Shown here: positions 34,100 through 47,544 of the stretch, in pieces
Numbering within the stretch: the stretch's first letter is position 1
Layout of the letters: every line of letters begins with the position of its first letter
Source of the DNA: Pelargonium tetragonum
Taxonomy: Eukaryota > Streptophyta > Magnoliopsida > Geraniales > Geraniaceae
NCBI GenBank assembly: GCA_036897445.1
Contig: JAYMTL010000050.1
Span: forward strand, 56,742-120,741
Length of the DNA: 64,000 bases
Direction: 5' to 3'
The notes under the pieces: model-generated
Told to the model about the DNA's origin: nothing
What the model saw: the letters and a program-made list of their open reading frames with translations, nothing else
Database searches by the model: none
Translations under genes and position numbers: made by a program

Positions 34100-37000
34100 C
34101 AGGATAGTATATATGATAGTTAACCTTACATTATAACTACCGATAGCTGGAAATTCATTATCTCATTAAGCTTTCTTTAATCTTAAGTCCCCCTTTACCC
34201 CCAAGGCAACCCTCATTTTATTAAAGCTAATTTAACTTAAACTTCAGGAGCAAAGAGTACTAAGTAAATAAATACCTCTAAAACTAAGGACACCAAATCC
34301 AGCAGAATAGAATAATAGTAAAAAACCACTGTATCTTTATTTCCTTGCATAAAAAATACAAATTAGTCTATCCCAGTAAGCGCTTTTGTGAAGCCTTTTG
34401 TCCTATATGTTTATTCAGTATTTATTTATGAAACTTCCCCTACTTAACTTAAAGAAAAAATATCCCTTAATAAATTCCTAAAACCCCAAACACTAAAAGC
34501 AAATAGACAACCACTTAACCTTTTAAACCTAATAAAAAAGAAATTCAGGGATTTCATTTTGAATAATTGTTTGCCTTTAATATGTCTAGGATAAAATGTG
34601 ATTCTTTTATGGAGTATCCTCTCTTGTTATGATGTTATGTGATTTGACCTTATCTTAATTATTTATAAGGACCCGTAAACAGGTAGTTAAAATTGAAATT
34701 ATAGGGTCTTTCATTTACATTAGTGCTAAGTATCTTGACCAGAACACGAATCCCGAGTATATCCATGAGAAAAGAAGCAAGATTACTGCCACTACCAATT
34801 ATAACAATTATAAGCATAAAGTACTAGCTAGGCTCAATAGAATATTATGAATAACTAGACAAAGTAAACAATAACTTAAAGTTAACGTAATTTTTATGTA
34901 GGAGTGTGTTTATAGGTTTGGGATCTTGTATCTATATAAAGTTCCTGAAATAGCAAGTACGTAAACCCTTATTATACCTTTATTCAGCTAGAAAAGAAAG
35001 ACTCTAAAAATTTGACACGAAGGCAAGCCGAATTCTTTCAACCATATCTAGTTGTGGGGTTTGCACTCATACTTTCGTTCGTAAGAACCTAAAAAATGAA
35101 TCAGAAGCTTGCCCTTTATTTGCATAAAACTATCAGTCTGTTCAACTCGTGGATTATGAGTTTAGATAATTCCAAAAAGTGGGCACTAAATCGAAAAGCA
35201 CTAACCAAGAGAATTACAGATTTTTTAGTAAATGAAAAGAATTTGGGGTTTATAAGTGAATTTCTTTGATGATAAATTACACTTTCTATTTAGAGTCGGG
35301 CCTTTACTATACGCAAGTCCTATAATATTGCGAAATATCTAAAGCATACAACAGTACCAGAAAAGTCGTATCCAAGCGTAAAGTAAGTACGTGCCTAATA
35401 AAGGGGCCTATATAGGAATTGGCTTTTCAATATGATATTTATGATAAAAATACTGAGGTAGATAAGTCTTAATTTTATGAAAACTTTTCTTAATTAATCT
35501 GTGTTTATAACATTTTTATTCTTAGTAAGTAATAAAGAAAGGATGGCTCTCTAAAAGCTCTTAAATACCCCTTTCTCCTCCCTATCACCCCTTTTTTTTC
35601 AACTGCCGTGACTATAGACTCCCTGTATTAGCTAAAAAATGAAAATATAGATCCAGCTCGGAGTGCACCCCCGAGAGGGTCCCGCCTTAGACTCGCTACA
35701 CCAGACATTAATCCCAACAAAAGTAAGGTTAATAAAACAATACTGCAATAGTGCATCAACGGATGGGGATAATAAAAGAGTCCTATCTTAAATTAGAATT
35801 TTATGTTAGTAGAGCTTCTAGCAAAATTTAGGTAGATGCTGTTATTTGTCTTAAAAACTTCGGTATACAAGGGCGTCTTAAATGGGGCAATAAACTTGGC
35901 TCTACGAGAGTTCTTAAAGAAGTTACGCTGCCGATACCTTCCCTTTTATACGGATTCCGCAAGTCGGACAACCTAACAAGAAAAGACTTTCGATAAACAG
36001 CAAAAGACATAGGTGCTTACGACTCTAATTAGGTTTGACTTCTCCGAAAGGTACTCTTTAAATTATTCGTATCATAATGTCAAGGGGAACTTAGCATAGT
36101 ATTGGACTTATATACACCCTATATAAGATATAGAATAACAAAAAAGTTTTTTTAATTACTATAAACTTGTTACAGCAATTCTTTTCAATTCAAAGTGTAG
36201 ACTTTTCTTATGGAATCATACGAAGTTTTCTGTTATTGGAATTCCTTTTTTAGGCCTGGCGCTCTCTTTATTGTCGAATCATAAAGATGAATGAAATAGT
36301 ATGAGTATAATTGTATATTTATGCAGATTTGCTTTTATAAATAAATAGTATAATATACTTATCAGCTAAAACTAAACTTAAGGGCTATCGTATAACTGCT
36401 AGCTTCCTTCTGCTTCAAAATACATTTACATTATCCAAGATTTTTAGAGAGTTTCTAAGGTTTACCGAGTTTGAATTATAGGCAACCAGTAATGATAGTT
36501 ATTTTCTTAATTAAACGGAGGGGCGACAATATGTCAATAAGTTTCTTCTTTTTTAGGGTAGAGAAAGAAAAAATTCTAAGTAGCCGTTCTCAATGATTGT
36601 TTATAATAAATTGGGGATAACTGCAAGTTTTTTCTAATGAGTACTTAATTGCAGGTCCATTAGTCTGATAGTTTTAGTTAGATTTTTGAACAATCAACAA
36701 CAAATAAAACTTGTTCCAGTAATCCATATAAGGAATGCCTCAACTCGATACTTTATCCTTTAGTTTACGCGAGTTTTGGTTAGTGCTTTTCCTATCAGGT
36801 TATTCTACCGTTTATTTTCGCAAAAATCCAACCCGAGACTTTTACCGGGGATCCTATGTGCCAGTTGTTTACTATGAGTCAAGTTTTTTATACTTTAGAA
36901 TTGCTACAATCTAAATGGCATTTTTTTCGATAGCCTAGGATGCCTAATTCCATTACTTTAAATTGCCATTATTAAGGCATCTCTTTAACACGGGCTAATC

Positions 37001-37640
37001 TCACTCGGTATCTATCAGAAATTCTTTGTTTATCGTAAGCAAAGCAAAGCCAGCAAATTTTTTACTAACCTGGATGGAGGTATAGTTTATAAGTCATAGT
37101 ATCTTATATTTATAAGGTCAAACTGTTTCTACTATTTAAAACGCTATTTACTTAAAACCACTCCAGTCCAGCGGAGCAAATACTCGAGGGTTTAGTTATA
37201 TATTATTTACAAGCTAAAGCTTGCCTCTTTATACTTAAAAGTAACCCTTAAACAAAGAAGGATACTAGATACAGCAACACTTAAAATTTTGACTACTTTA
37301 ATACAGAACACTGATTGAAGATTCCTATACTTCATTTTTAATTAACATAAATTAACATATAAGAAATGTCCTTGTTTTATTAAGGATATTGTAGGTTTTC
37401 AGGAAAGTTAGAGTTGTATTAGAACCCTTTTTGTGTATTCCCGATTTTTACTAGAGTGGGTAGCGCTAAAGAGAGAGTAACATCCCTTAATTAGAACCCA
37501 TAAGAGACAATCTCCAAGCGGAATACAAATAAGAAAGATAAGACTCCTCTGCTATCCCAGCCATTCATCGGCTACACCTTCAACTCCACTTGCTAACAAT
37601 TAATAGAGTTCCTAAACAATCCATAGGGACTAAGGATTCT
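34100..37640. other. Non-coding stretch, no gene seen
   Basis: 34093-34330 may carry an inverted family A body (a second GATAGTTAACC at about 34117 and CCTCTAAAACTAAGG words). A GC-rich patch lies at 35660-35705 (GTGCACCCCCGAGAGGGTCCC). The remainder shows nothing recognisable; the 60-codon minus frame at 35828-36010 is chance length. Confidence 0.45.
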
Positions 37641-38176
37641 AAAGCTAAACTTGCAAAGGACATTTCGTACAGTTGACGGCTTTCCCATTAGCCCTCGGAA
37701 CAGTGCTTACAACAAATAGAAAAGGAAATAGAATAAGACAGTAACTACATTAACTAGCTACAAGGAAGAACCCATACCATAAGACCCTATCTCTCTTACC
37801 CTATAAAATTTGACTTTCCTAACTCCTCTAATCCTAATAAGAAGTAATAATAAACCAAAAAAGAATAGGTATGACACAGAGAATACGGAATCTTCCCCTA
37901 CCTCTAGCAGCTAATAAACCAAGGCAAGTATAAGTAATATTCAAGTTCAAATCAAACAAGTAAGCAAAATCAAAGGCAATAGAAAGATAAGTCAAGCAAG
38001 TAAGATATAAAGTCAAGGTCCGTAGATGCAGTTGGTTGTCCTTGTGTATGGATGTACAATCTAGTTTTGTACAGCTAACCTCCTTCGCTAGCGCTTCGGT
38101 CGGGAGTATAGATATTTACATTAGACCATTAAGCTTCAACACTCCCAAACGATAAAGACAGAAGGTAATGTAATTA
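37640..38176 (+). repeat. Family A repeat, most complete copy
   Basis: The body includes ACATTAACTAGCTACAAGG, AACCCATACCATAAGACC and CTATCTCTCTTACCC, a purine-rich AAGTCAAGCAAGTAAG zone, then GTTGGTTGTCCTTGTGTATGG. The core is at 38072-38176: AGCTAACCTCCTTCG, GCTTCGGTCGGGAG, ACATTAGACCATTAAGCTT, CTCCCAAACGATAAAGACAG, ending GGTAATGTAATTAC at 38163-38176. It shares the ACATTAGACC/ATTAAGCTT stretch with the 20.7 kb copy, but the spacing between blocks differs by a non-triplet number of bases, which argues against coding constraint. Confidence 0.75.
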
Positions 38177-38179
38177 CTC

Positions 38180-41100
38180 TTAAAAGAAAGCACCCTTGTA
38201 ATTATATAATAATACGCGCGTGCGTACATTATATATGGTTAATATATGGTAAGAAATAGGAAAAACGCTTAGATAAAGAAACTCTTGTAACTCTTCAATA
38301 TAGAGTCAATATAGATAGAGTAAGAAAGATTCCTATAGTTTTGCCATCTTTCGTTGACGTTAAAACAGCCAATAGAAATCCCCAACGCGGGTTCAAACCC
38401 CCTTTTAGAGACCTTTCTGCTTCTCTTTTGTTTAGTGTATATGAAGCGCAATCCGCTAATAAAAAACAGATGATATCTAACTTTTTAATCCCCTTTCTTT
38501 TTATTAGACCAGACAAATATGAAATATTGAATTATGAGACTTGGAATATACTAAAAAGGTTTCATTCCCTTATAATTTTGGGACTCTGTTACTAAATAGA
38601 AAATTTAGAATTTAATATAAACTCGTAGTAAGATCCTGGACGTGCTTTTTTCCTCTCCGAATTCTTTTTCCTCTTTTTAAAAGACTTTGAAATTACTAAT
38701 TACTCTTAAACACGCTACACTAAGTTAACTTACGGACATTTTACTTTTACGGAACCCTCTTTTTTTCATTAACCAATCCAAAGGGAACTGCCTAATACTA
38801 AAACCAAGGAACTCCGCAGCGGAAAAGGTTTCTCTAGCTGTTCTAACTAGGATAAATTAGGTTCCTATTTTCTGAGGGGTGCCGCTTGCTTAGGTATTTC
38901 TATTACCGCTCCACAAATTAGTAAGCTAGTCCTAAGCTTCCTATTTCCTTGTATTTGATTGATAAGGAGTGCCTTTTAGGAATTGTTGCCATTTTCTCAG
39001 TAGGGTGCAGCCTTACGGTAATAGTGTCCTTTTGTTCTTAATGAGGAAATCTTACTCCCGTACCTAGATCGGGTTCTTGGAATTTATAGTTAGTGTGTAT
39101 ATGACTTATCTATATACTATTTATAGTCTCATTCGAACCCCCGGGCCTCTGTGCAGACAATTTTTCAAAGTTTGATCGAACTTAAGGCGGCTAACCAATA
39201 GAAACTTAGCTTACTAAGTTTGTTTACACACTACTGGCTTTTGGATGTGGATACGATAAACCAAGAAAACTCCCGAGATTCTCAAATAAGTTTATCTAAG
39301 CATCTCTAAATGTGGTTGCTATCTAGATTTATACATGATACATAAATAATATAACCCAAGTGGGTTCTCCTTAGTAAGTTTACGTTTACAAACACAGCAC
39401 CAGAATACTCAACTTTGTTCCTTAGTTGAAGCCCGATAATGCATTAACCCTTAGTTACTGAGCACCGGCGTACCTATATTATCTTTATCTTAAGTTAGGA
39501 ACTTACTTACTAGGAAAGTGGGTTAAAATGGGAAAACCTGTCTTGATTGTAAATGAAAGATACTTAGTAAACTAACTATCTAACTATAGCGTTACTTACT
39601 GCAAGCAACTACTAAATATCCTAAAGCTTTTTAATTTAAGAAAGAAACTAGTAGGACAGATACTCATAAGGGGAGAACTCTTTTTAGTCTACTACTAGTA
39701 GTCGTGTGTCTTATACCAGTATTTTCCGTTATTCAAAAGATATCCGCTGGAATTCTAATGCATTAAAAAGCGAGTACGTAAACCGAGATCTCGTAGTATA
39801 CTATGAAGACCAGAAGAACTTCCCTCTTTTAATTTAGCTTCAATTCTCTTTGGATATTATCCCTAGCTTTTTAACTGGAACTAGAATTAACTAATCCAGT
39901 CTCGAAATTCTTATCCAGAATGCCATTTATCCTCAGTTAAGCAGCCGCTGGGACTGGAGACCCCCCGGGGGCGAGTCAAATCTTTCCTATGTTTACAATC
40001 TACCTTTTTAGAAAAAACCTTTCTAGTAAAGACTCCTAATACAAAAGGAATATGGATTCATTAGAAAGAATAATCCCAAGTATCCCAGAATAGCATTATA
40101 TCTCGAGTTTAGGTACCCTGTAATCGGTTATTACTATCCAGTTAAATGAAAACTGTTAAGATTCAGGAGCACCAATTAATAGAGCTTCTAAACGCTAAGA
40201 ATTAAAGAAATAGAAATGAATGAAATAGAATAACCCAAACTCCTTTTATCAGCTCCTTAGTAAGCAAGCTGTTTGTACCTCAGAAAACCTTATCTTCCCT
40301 GTAAATTCTTTGATGAAAGGTCTTTGCGATCCATTTAGCTTTAGAATTCCTTCTATTTTTCTCTATCTATTCAACAGGATACTAAAACATGACGTGAAGA
40401 ATTCCCTTTTATCTTCTTTCGAAACTTCGCTTACTGAAAACCCTTTTAATTACTATCTCGTTAAACCAGTTAAAATAAAGCTGAAACTTTTGTAACAATA
40501 ATAGAAAAATAAGGACATTGAGCTAAATTCTTAAGTTACTACCAAAAGTCCTTGAACTAGCCAAACCAGGACCAGGAACAGAGAGTGCCCCTATAGAAAA
40601 TAGAAAAACCCTTTTTTCAATTACCTTGGATTTCCTTAACTATCTACAGAAAATGGAACCTATAAAAAAACTTTTGGTTCAAAACTTATTAGCGAATCCG
40701 AAACCTAACAATATCAAAATCAAAACTTTACATAAAACCTAAAAGCCAAATATCAATTACAATAAAATGCCATCTCCTTACTTTCTAGGCATCCACTTTT
40801 TCTAGTTCTAGTAAATTCCAAGATAAATAAAGTACTTAAAACTCTAAGAAGTTCTATAATAAAGACTTACAAGCAAGAAAGACTCTGGATCAGGATTAAT
40901 TACACCCTAAAGTTATTATCTAAAAAGCTCCTTATCGTTAGTTTAGATACTCCGTGGATACATCTTTGAATTTCATATATTTTAATTCTTTAAAGCCTTT
41001 GAGACTTAAACTCTTTTAAGGAATTCCTTCTCTTTGTACTCAAGCATGACATAAAGAAAGCAAATCCCCTAACCTAAAATCTTCCCTGCTTTCCTAAGAG

Positions 41101-41740
41101 CTAGACTTCTGATCCTATACCTAAATTCTTTAATTGAAATTGAGTTCTTCTACAGTTACTATCCGCTCTAAGATTAAGCTGAGTCTCTAAAACAAATAGT
41201 TACAGTTCTCCTAAATAGCTGCACTTCCATTATAACAGTTCAATCCCGAGATTCCTCTAGTACAAAGTACAAAGATGTTAGAGAAATAGGATCGGTAGAA
41301 AGCTTTCATCAAGATAAGCTCAACTTCCACTAAACTAGCTCAGAGAAGTCATCCCCTTTAACCTTCCAAGTAAACCAGCCTTAACTATTGGTATTCTCTT
41401 ATTGTATTGTAGTTACTTAAATTCTATTGTACTTTCTTTTTTTTCTTATTCCCCCAATTACTTATTACTTGCTTAACCGAAAGCTCCTATTTATATTTGC
41501 TTTATCCTTCTCAAAATCCCCTATATTTGCTTTGGATTGGCAACAAGGGAATTAAGAGCAACATTGATATGAAAAATCTTCACTTTGAGTTTCTCTTATT
41601 TATTATTTACTGGAAACCAAAGACTAACGTTTCCTTTACTCCCTAAATTGTCCAGAATTGGAAACATAAAAGCAACCTACTTACCTGTATTTCCTCCCTA
41701 ACCCAGTAGCTTCATGTCTTATGAGCTATGCCTTTCTCTT
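38180..41740. other. Non-coding stretch, no gene seen
   Basis: Overlapping frames on both strands at 38269-38595 cancel each other as evidence; the plus frame 40310-40495 is short. A GC patch with the perfect palindrome CCCCCGGGGG lies at 39962-39971, inside about 35 bases of unusually high G+C (39941-39975). No family A core. Confidence 0.5.
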
Positions 41741-42064
41741 TCCTATGGGAACCCCTCTACGAGCCTTTTGTCTTATTGTTCTTGTAAGTATATTACCTAA
41801 AAGGAGTCTTTATCTTCTATAGTCATTTCTCTATAGTTCTTCTAGTTATTGTATTCTTTATTAGTTAGTATTAAAATATAGAATAGAAGGTTCTCGTAAG
41901 ACCTCTTATTGGATTTAGTAGTATAGAGGAAACCTTATTGATAAATAAGTAACAGTAATTCCTAATAGAGTCTAAGACACTCCTAAACAATCTAGAACCA
42001 ATAAATATAGTAATACAGACAAACTGACTTTACTAGTTTTCTTACTTCTAAATAAAAGGAATAA

Positions 42065-42105
42065 GCTCTGGAATGCCCGAACGATAAAGGGTAGCTAAAC
42101 GTGCA
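42065..42105 (+). repeat. Family A fragment
   Basis: GCCCGAACGATAAAGGGTAGCTA resembles the CCCAAACGATAAAG..AGC block near the end of the core (38.13 kb, 9.84 kb). It is isolated and opposite in orientation to the next copy. Confidence 0.35.
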
Positions 42106-42316
42106 ATAAAATCAAGGTTTTATATAAAACTTCGTGTTTCGATTGAGTCTGTGTTTGTTATCCTAACCTTCTTAGTAATCCTCACAGCTATACTTTTCTT
42201 AGGAGTAGGAGTTCTGTTGTTGTAGCAGGCTGTACTTGTATTTAGTATTACCTGTTAAATAGTTAATATAGAATATAGAAGAGATTTTTAGATAGTAATA
42301 AAAAGTCTTAGTTGTT

Positions 42317-42580
42317 TAATTGCATTACCTCATTGCTTTTGTTCTTATCGTTTAAAATGAAATAGGAGAGAAACTTAATAGTATATTGGGTAAGTCCATG
42401 TTACTGACCGAAGGCATCCATAAAAGGTTAATGCCATATAGTCTTAGTATAGACCACCTTACACTACAAGCCCAATGCTTACTCTTACTTGCTTTCATAT
42501 TCCTAACTTTCTATACCTCTATAAGCCTTCTGTTGTACCTGACTTCGTTAGTATTCCCAGGACTTACAACTTACAGTATT
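42317..42580 (-). repeat. Family A repeat, inverted (core plus lead-in)
   Basis: On the minus strand the lead-in reads AAAGCAAGTAAGAGTAAGC then GTAAGGTGGTC. The core (42317-42434) is GGCATTAACCTTTTATGG, GCCTTCGGTCAGTAACATG, AAACGATAAGAACA and ends GGTAATGCAATTA, complement at 42317-42329. The plus-strand frame of 101 codons at 42386-42691 lies antisense across this repeat and is dismissed as a shadow. Confidence 0.7.
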
Positions 42581-42764
42581 CTTGTAAGGAAGAGAAGTAT
42601 AGAGAGAAGTAGAAAAGGTTCTTACTATAATGTAAATGTATTAGATAGTTATACTGTATTAATATTCTATTACTCTTTTATTTATTATTAGAGAATAATG
42701 GAGAAGTCTAATAGATTTTTTAGAGGCAAGATTTATCTTGGTCCTTGTTGTTATTTTATTACAT

Positions 42765-42835
42765 TAGAGAGGAGCTTATAGATTATAATACATTATCCTT
42801 CCTGACTGGAGCTTTGCGAGGGAGAGTAATGCTAG
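42765..42835 (-). repeat. Family A core, inverted, partial
   Basis: On the minus strand: AGCATTACTCTCCCTCGC, AAAGCTCCAGTCAGGAAGG. The centre resembles the GCAAAGCTTCAGTCGG of the 16.4 kb copy. A further inverted body fragment, CTTCTCCTAGTCTTTATAGC, lies at about 42928 on the + strand. Confidence 0.5.
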
Positions 42836-42999
42836 AATTCTAGATAGACCTACTTACACTATAGACACACTGCTTTTCTCTTCAAACTCTGTATCTGTAT
42901 CATACCTATCTTGAAAGCTATACTTCTCCTAGTCTTTATAGCTTTAGTCTTAGTTTTCTATTATGAGCTACTATACGACTCTTGTTAATAAGATTAATA

Positions 43000-45900
43000 A
43001 GTAAAGGAAAGAAAGGGGGTTACCCTAAAAAAAAGGAAAACCTGCTATATTCCAGTTTACCTTATATAAAGAACTTTTTTACAACACAGAAATTTTATGC
43101 TTTGGGTTGTGTATGAGACCAGACTCTTATTTTATAAAATAGGGCACCCAGGTTTTATTGGGGTTTAATAAAGCTTAGCTAGAACTTAACCGGTAAATTG
43201 AGAGGTACTCTTTCCACAAGTTAAATTTCAGGGGTGCCTGTGCGTACTTGACATTAAGTATTACCAAGTCTCTTTTTTGGCCCCCTTTTCGAAACCTTGG
43301 ATTCTCTTTTTTATACAGACTATTTAATTAAAAAAGCAGAACAGTGAGGTGCGACAGCCCTTATATCCTAACAATTCAATTGCTTTCCTTTTTATTACTC
43401 CGTATCCTCTGCTCTGTATTTAGTAGCAAATTCTAAGCTCTTTATATTATATTTCACCTTTTGTTGTTATTGAGCTTACTTAAAATTCAAATAGTAAAGT
43501 CAAGGAAGTTTGCCTATCTATTTAAGACTTGAACTCTATAACAATCTATTTTCTAACTAATCCATAGGTAAAGAAGGTCTTATTTCATTTCAAGCCAACT
43601 AAAGCAAAAAAACATATAAGCTAAAGCTTTTACAAGGATAAGATTGGAATAGTGCCATGACAAAGCAAAACAATCCGAGTTAAAATACTACGGGTTCAAG
43701 TACTATCCGCTATAGTAAAAATTTACCACAAAAGGGAAACTCCAATTAAATCTCAAAATAACACTAAATATATAATAAATAGAGTTTTATCCAGCTGGTA
43801 ATATTCTTTGCAATATTTCCTTTTATGAAAAATAGGGTTTAGTCGTGTAAGGGCCCTTTGTTAAAATGAATTTCCTTAAATATATCTTATTCCACTTGAG
43901 ACTCAAATCAGAGATAGGCTTTAGCTTGGGTATTTACTATTTACAACTAATCTTTCTCCTACTAAAAGAAAAACTTATTAGGAGTACTTATCCAGTTTTC
44001 CAGTTTTATGGAAGGTCCTTGCCTTTACTTTTTATTAGAATTTGTTTAGTTAGGGGCCGGGTTATTCAATTCCCTGATTATTGTCTTATACTTACACGAT
44101 TACAGTCTTATGAATATAAATCTTGCTAGATTATCCGGTATTCCTTATACTGTTTCACAAAACTTATATTTAAGGTACCAAAAACTAAGGGTAATCTCTA
44201 ATCCACAGTTTTTCTATAAACTAGAAACTCTAGACAAAAGTCTTAAAACACTATTGTGGATATACCTATATTGTTTATGAAAAAAAAGAAAAAGATAGAT
44301 GGATCACAGACGCAAGATCCCAGGACATATAAGGTCAAGTAGCTTCAACTCATGAAATATTGAAATATCTGATTGATTAAATTTGAATAATAAGTTTCTA
44401 ACCTTTGCGTGTTAATATTACTAGTTTTGAAGTGGAAAAGTATAATATATAAGAAGTTTTGGGTTTGCATGTTGTCTCACTGTGAAGTATCCAAAAAGAG
44501 GTAAAGTCCTTATTAAGTGAATAGTTTTTGATGTATAAACAAGGTCTGCCCCATGGATCTATATCATACGGGGGTTCTGTGCTCAAGGGAAGATCCCCCG
44601 GAAACTCTATTTCCTCTAGCGGAAAAACCTTAATCCAGCAACTATTCTAATTCCTAAATCCTTGTTTTCTAGCTTATAATATTCGTATAGTATTTATTAT
44701 TAGGTACTACAAGACATATACCATGGGAAATACCTGTATCGAAAATGTATAACAATAAGTTAGCACTTTCGGTTCATCGGTTAAACTTGGTAAAGCGAAA
44801 GAAAAAAAGACTCGGTTATAGGATAGGTTTGAATCGAGTTGTTTTTACCCTAAAAAAGAAACTAAAACTCCTCATATTACTAAAGTTTTTTACTCTATGA
44901 ATGACTAAATCAAAAAACGCCGCGAGCAACAAGATCTTGCGATCCAAAATTCGAGGGTACTTTTACATATTTTCTATTCTTGGGTTGTCGTCATGCTAAA
45001 CTTAAAGCCTAGTTAAAATTTCCCTTCGAAGTTTTTACAATAAGAGCAAAAAGCATACCTTTGGTTGTCTAACCCGAAGAAAGAGACAAGTGGGTCCGCC
45101 TTTTATTACTTCGATCTAAATTGACTCGAAAAAAACAACCCTAAAGTCTTTTCAAATTCTTGCTCTAATAAAACTCAATGCGATTGTAATAGGGAAACCT
45201 TATAAAGAAAGAAATTCCATCCCTCCTGTGAATGAATTTTAAAACTTCCAATTTTCCTTATTTTTAAGCCCTCTTAAAAAATTTTAATAAATAGGGTAGG
45301 TTCTGCACTTTCTTCTGCGACATATTCCTAGTTGTTATTTCCTTATACTCCGAAACGACTTTCTGGACTAGAAACTTATGTTATTAATAATCTTTCCCCT
45401 AGGTTTTGTCTATTAGTTAGTAAGTAAGTAGCTACTCCTCGGGGTTTAAGGATTTCTTAATTTTTTAGCTATTCGAGACCTATATACTACTATAACTAAA
45501 GACTTCTATAACTTTATAGACTATATCACTCCCCAAATAATAAGAAAGACTATACTAGCTATCAAGGCAATGAATAACTACTAATAAGCAGCATAATGAA
45601 GAGTATATATAGTAAGACTACTAAGACTGGTATTACAAAAACAAAGACTTGGATGGCATTAAAGGATTCTCGTTCAAAAGTATATCTAGTTTCTGTCTGC
45701 TTGTAATTCTAAGTTCACGAGTACTTTATATACTAATAAACACGTTTAAATAACGAGATCTTAGTTCCCCTTAGTTAGGGTTACGGGTACCTTCAGGTAT
45801 CCGGTATATTCTTTTAATACTAAAACTTACTTCAACTTCAGTCCTTATTTCAAAGGTTTACACTATTCAGTTTACTAGGACTCGAACACGGGGATACGCT

Positions 45901-46880
45901 CTCTAACGACGGGTATTTATTTCATAGCTTGCCTTATAAGTAAAGCAACTTTAACAAAAAAGGTATTGGCTCTCTCTTTAACCCTTAGGAAACGGTCAGT
46001 ATTTCTTATACTTCTTACTAACTCTTATCAGCTAAACTCTTATTAACCAAAACCCCCTAAATTAAAGTAGCCTGTTGTTTATAAAATATTATATAGAGCA
46101 TCAGCATCTTGCTAAAGTCCTTTTTAAAAATTATTAATAAACGGAGTATACTAAGTTTTAGTAGAAGGGCCCGTCAAATAGCGCAATCCTGCCGCGCAGA
46201 AACCCTTAAATTTAGGATACTTATGAGTCATCAAAGAATCCTTAGGTTTAGTCCTACCATCGCTTACAAGTTAAACTTCTATGCTTAGTGCTTCTGGGCA
46301 AGTGCTCTGAAATGTTAGACGCCAGGATTCTCTATTCCTGCAAACAGGTCGAGTAGAGGAAACCTTTTGTCTACAACTCAAATTTTTCTTAGAAAGCTTT
46401 TGGATTTTACCGTGGGTAAAATCAATCCCCTACTCTTTCTTTATTCAAGGTGCAGACGAGTTTCCTTTACTATAGGGTCCACCTTACCTTTAAATTTAAA
46501 GTTATGTAAGCCCTTTTTAGTTAGGATATTTGCCTTGAAAAAATAACACTTGAGTTTTTCCGTAACTTCTGCCTCTTCTATTACACAAGTATAACTTTTT
46601 ATCATTTTTACAGGGATACGCAAGCTTAGCTACTAGCTCCAGTTCTGGGTTTTGAAGACATCCTGTGAGTATTTAGAAGAAAAGCTAACTACGAGATATG
46701 CAAAACTTACCTTTATATCTTTATAGAAAAAGGAAAAGCCGTTAGGTTTTAGTCTGATGGAGGAGGTCTCTCTCAAAAGGAATAACAGATACGAAGACTA
46801 GGGCCGGGTATAACCTTATTCATAAGAGACTTTTTTTTAATAATAGCCAAAAGTTCCTGGCTTAGGGCTTACACAATTAC
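43000..46880. other. Non-coding stretch, no gene seen
   Basis: Short frames at 43866-44129, 44398-44586 (minus) and 46441-46623 (minus) show no family traits. 45410-45660, with GTTAGTAAGTAAGTAGC and ATAAGCAGC words, may be a decayed repeat body but aligns poorly with family A. Confidence 0.45.
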
Positions 46881-47141
46881 ATGAATTTTGAAGCTTAACC
46901 TTAATAAAATGAAATAGAGGTAGTTTTTTACAAAAAGCTACGATAAAAAGTGGATCTTAGGTTTTATTTATAGCTATTTCAAAAGAAACTGTTGTCTACA
47001 CGAAATACAAAAACTATTATATATCGAACCGTCCCCTATTTTATAAGAGCTTCTCCGTTGTCTTTTACTTAGACTTAAAATCTCCATGGATACAAAAACC
47101 GGCTATATCTGACTTCCTCGACTACAAAACAAAAGAATTTT

Positions 47142-47540
47142 GTGCATATCAATGAGCGCTTTAGGACTCCTTATACGCGGTTAACTTATGGTTTCCTTCA
47201 AGATACCTTATCAAGTATACAGTATTCTGAGGAAAAAAGGAGTTTCTTTTTTACAGCTAAAATTTTGATGCAGAGCGAGTTCCTATCTAAATATCAGAAA
47301 AAGCAAGCGGAAACCACATTAAATATTGACTCTAAAGTCTCAAGAGCTCCCCTACCTGGGTATCTAAACTCACCGAAAGAATTTATAGTAACTTTATCAA
47401 ATCAATCCTTTGTTATCCTAAAGCAATTTCTATTAAAGTCTTTACCTATGTTATTAAAAGTTATAAACACCCCTAGCTTCCTTATTAGTAACTTAATGCT
47501 GTATTTTAGCCTAAAAAGGTTTCAGGGTTATTTCGAGTAG
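47142..47540 (+). CDS. Longest standard-code frame, 132 codons, probably chance
   Basis: The frame starts with GTG and ends with TAG. The translation is unremarkable: a lysine/serine-rich middle, and a more hydrophobic end (residues about 90-128, FVILKQFLLKSLPMLLK then a leucine/phenylalanine-rich stretch) with no full membrane segment. Roughly 46 of 132 codons have G or C at the third position, the same as the surrounding DNA, so no coding-type position bias is visible. No domain was recognised. The length is about what the longest random frame should be in this window. With UAA and UAG read as sense codons the frame would extend from an ATG at 46881 to a TGA at 47577-47579. Confidence 0.12.
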   Translation: MHINERFRTPYTRLTYGFLQDTLSSIQYSEEKRSFFFTAKILMQSEFLSKYQKKQAETTLNIDSKVSRAPLPGYLNSPKEFIVTLSNQSFVILKQFLLKSLPMLLKVINTPSFLISNLMLYFSLKRFQGYFE

Positions 47541-47544
47541 TCCT

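Noticed and set aside
38340-38415. Possible tRNA T-arm (GCGGGTTCAAACCCCC)
   Set aside because: Only three of five T-stem pairs form and no acceptor, D or anticodon arm could be placed upstream.
42386-42691. 101-codon plus-strand frame with hydrophobic translation
   Set aside because: It lies antisense across the inverted family A core and lead-in, starts from TTG and has no recognised domain; its hydrophobicity follows from the pyrimidine-rich strand.
45865-45935. Possible minus-strand tRNA (GTTCGAGTCC)
   Set aside because: The T-stem lacks pairing beyond one or two bases and no cloverleaf could be completed.
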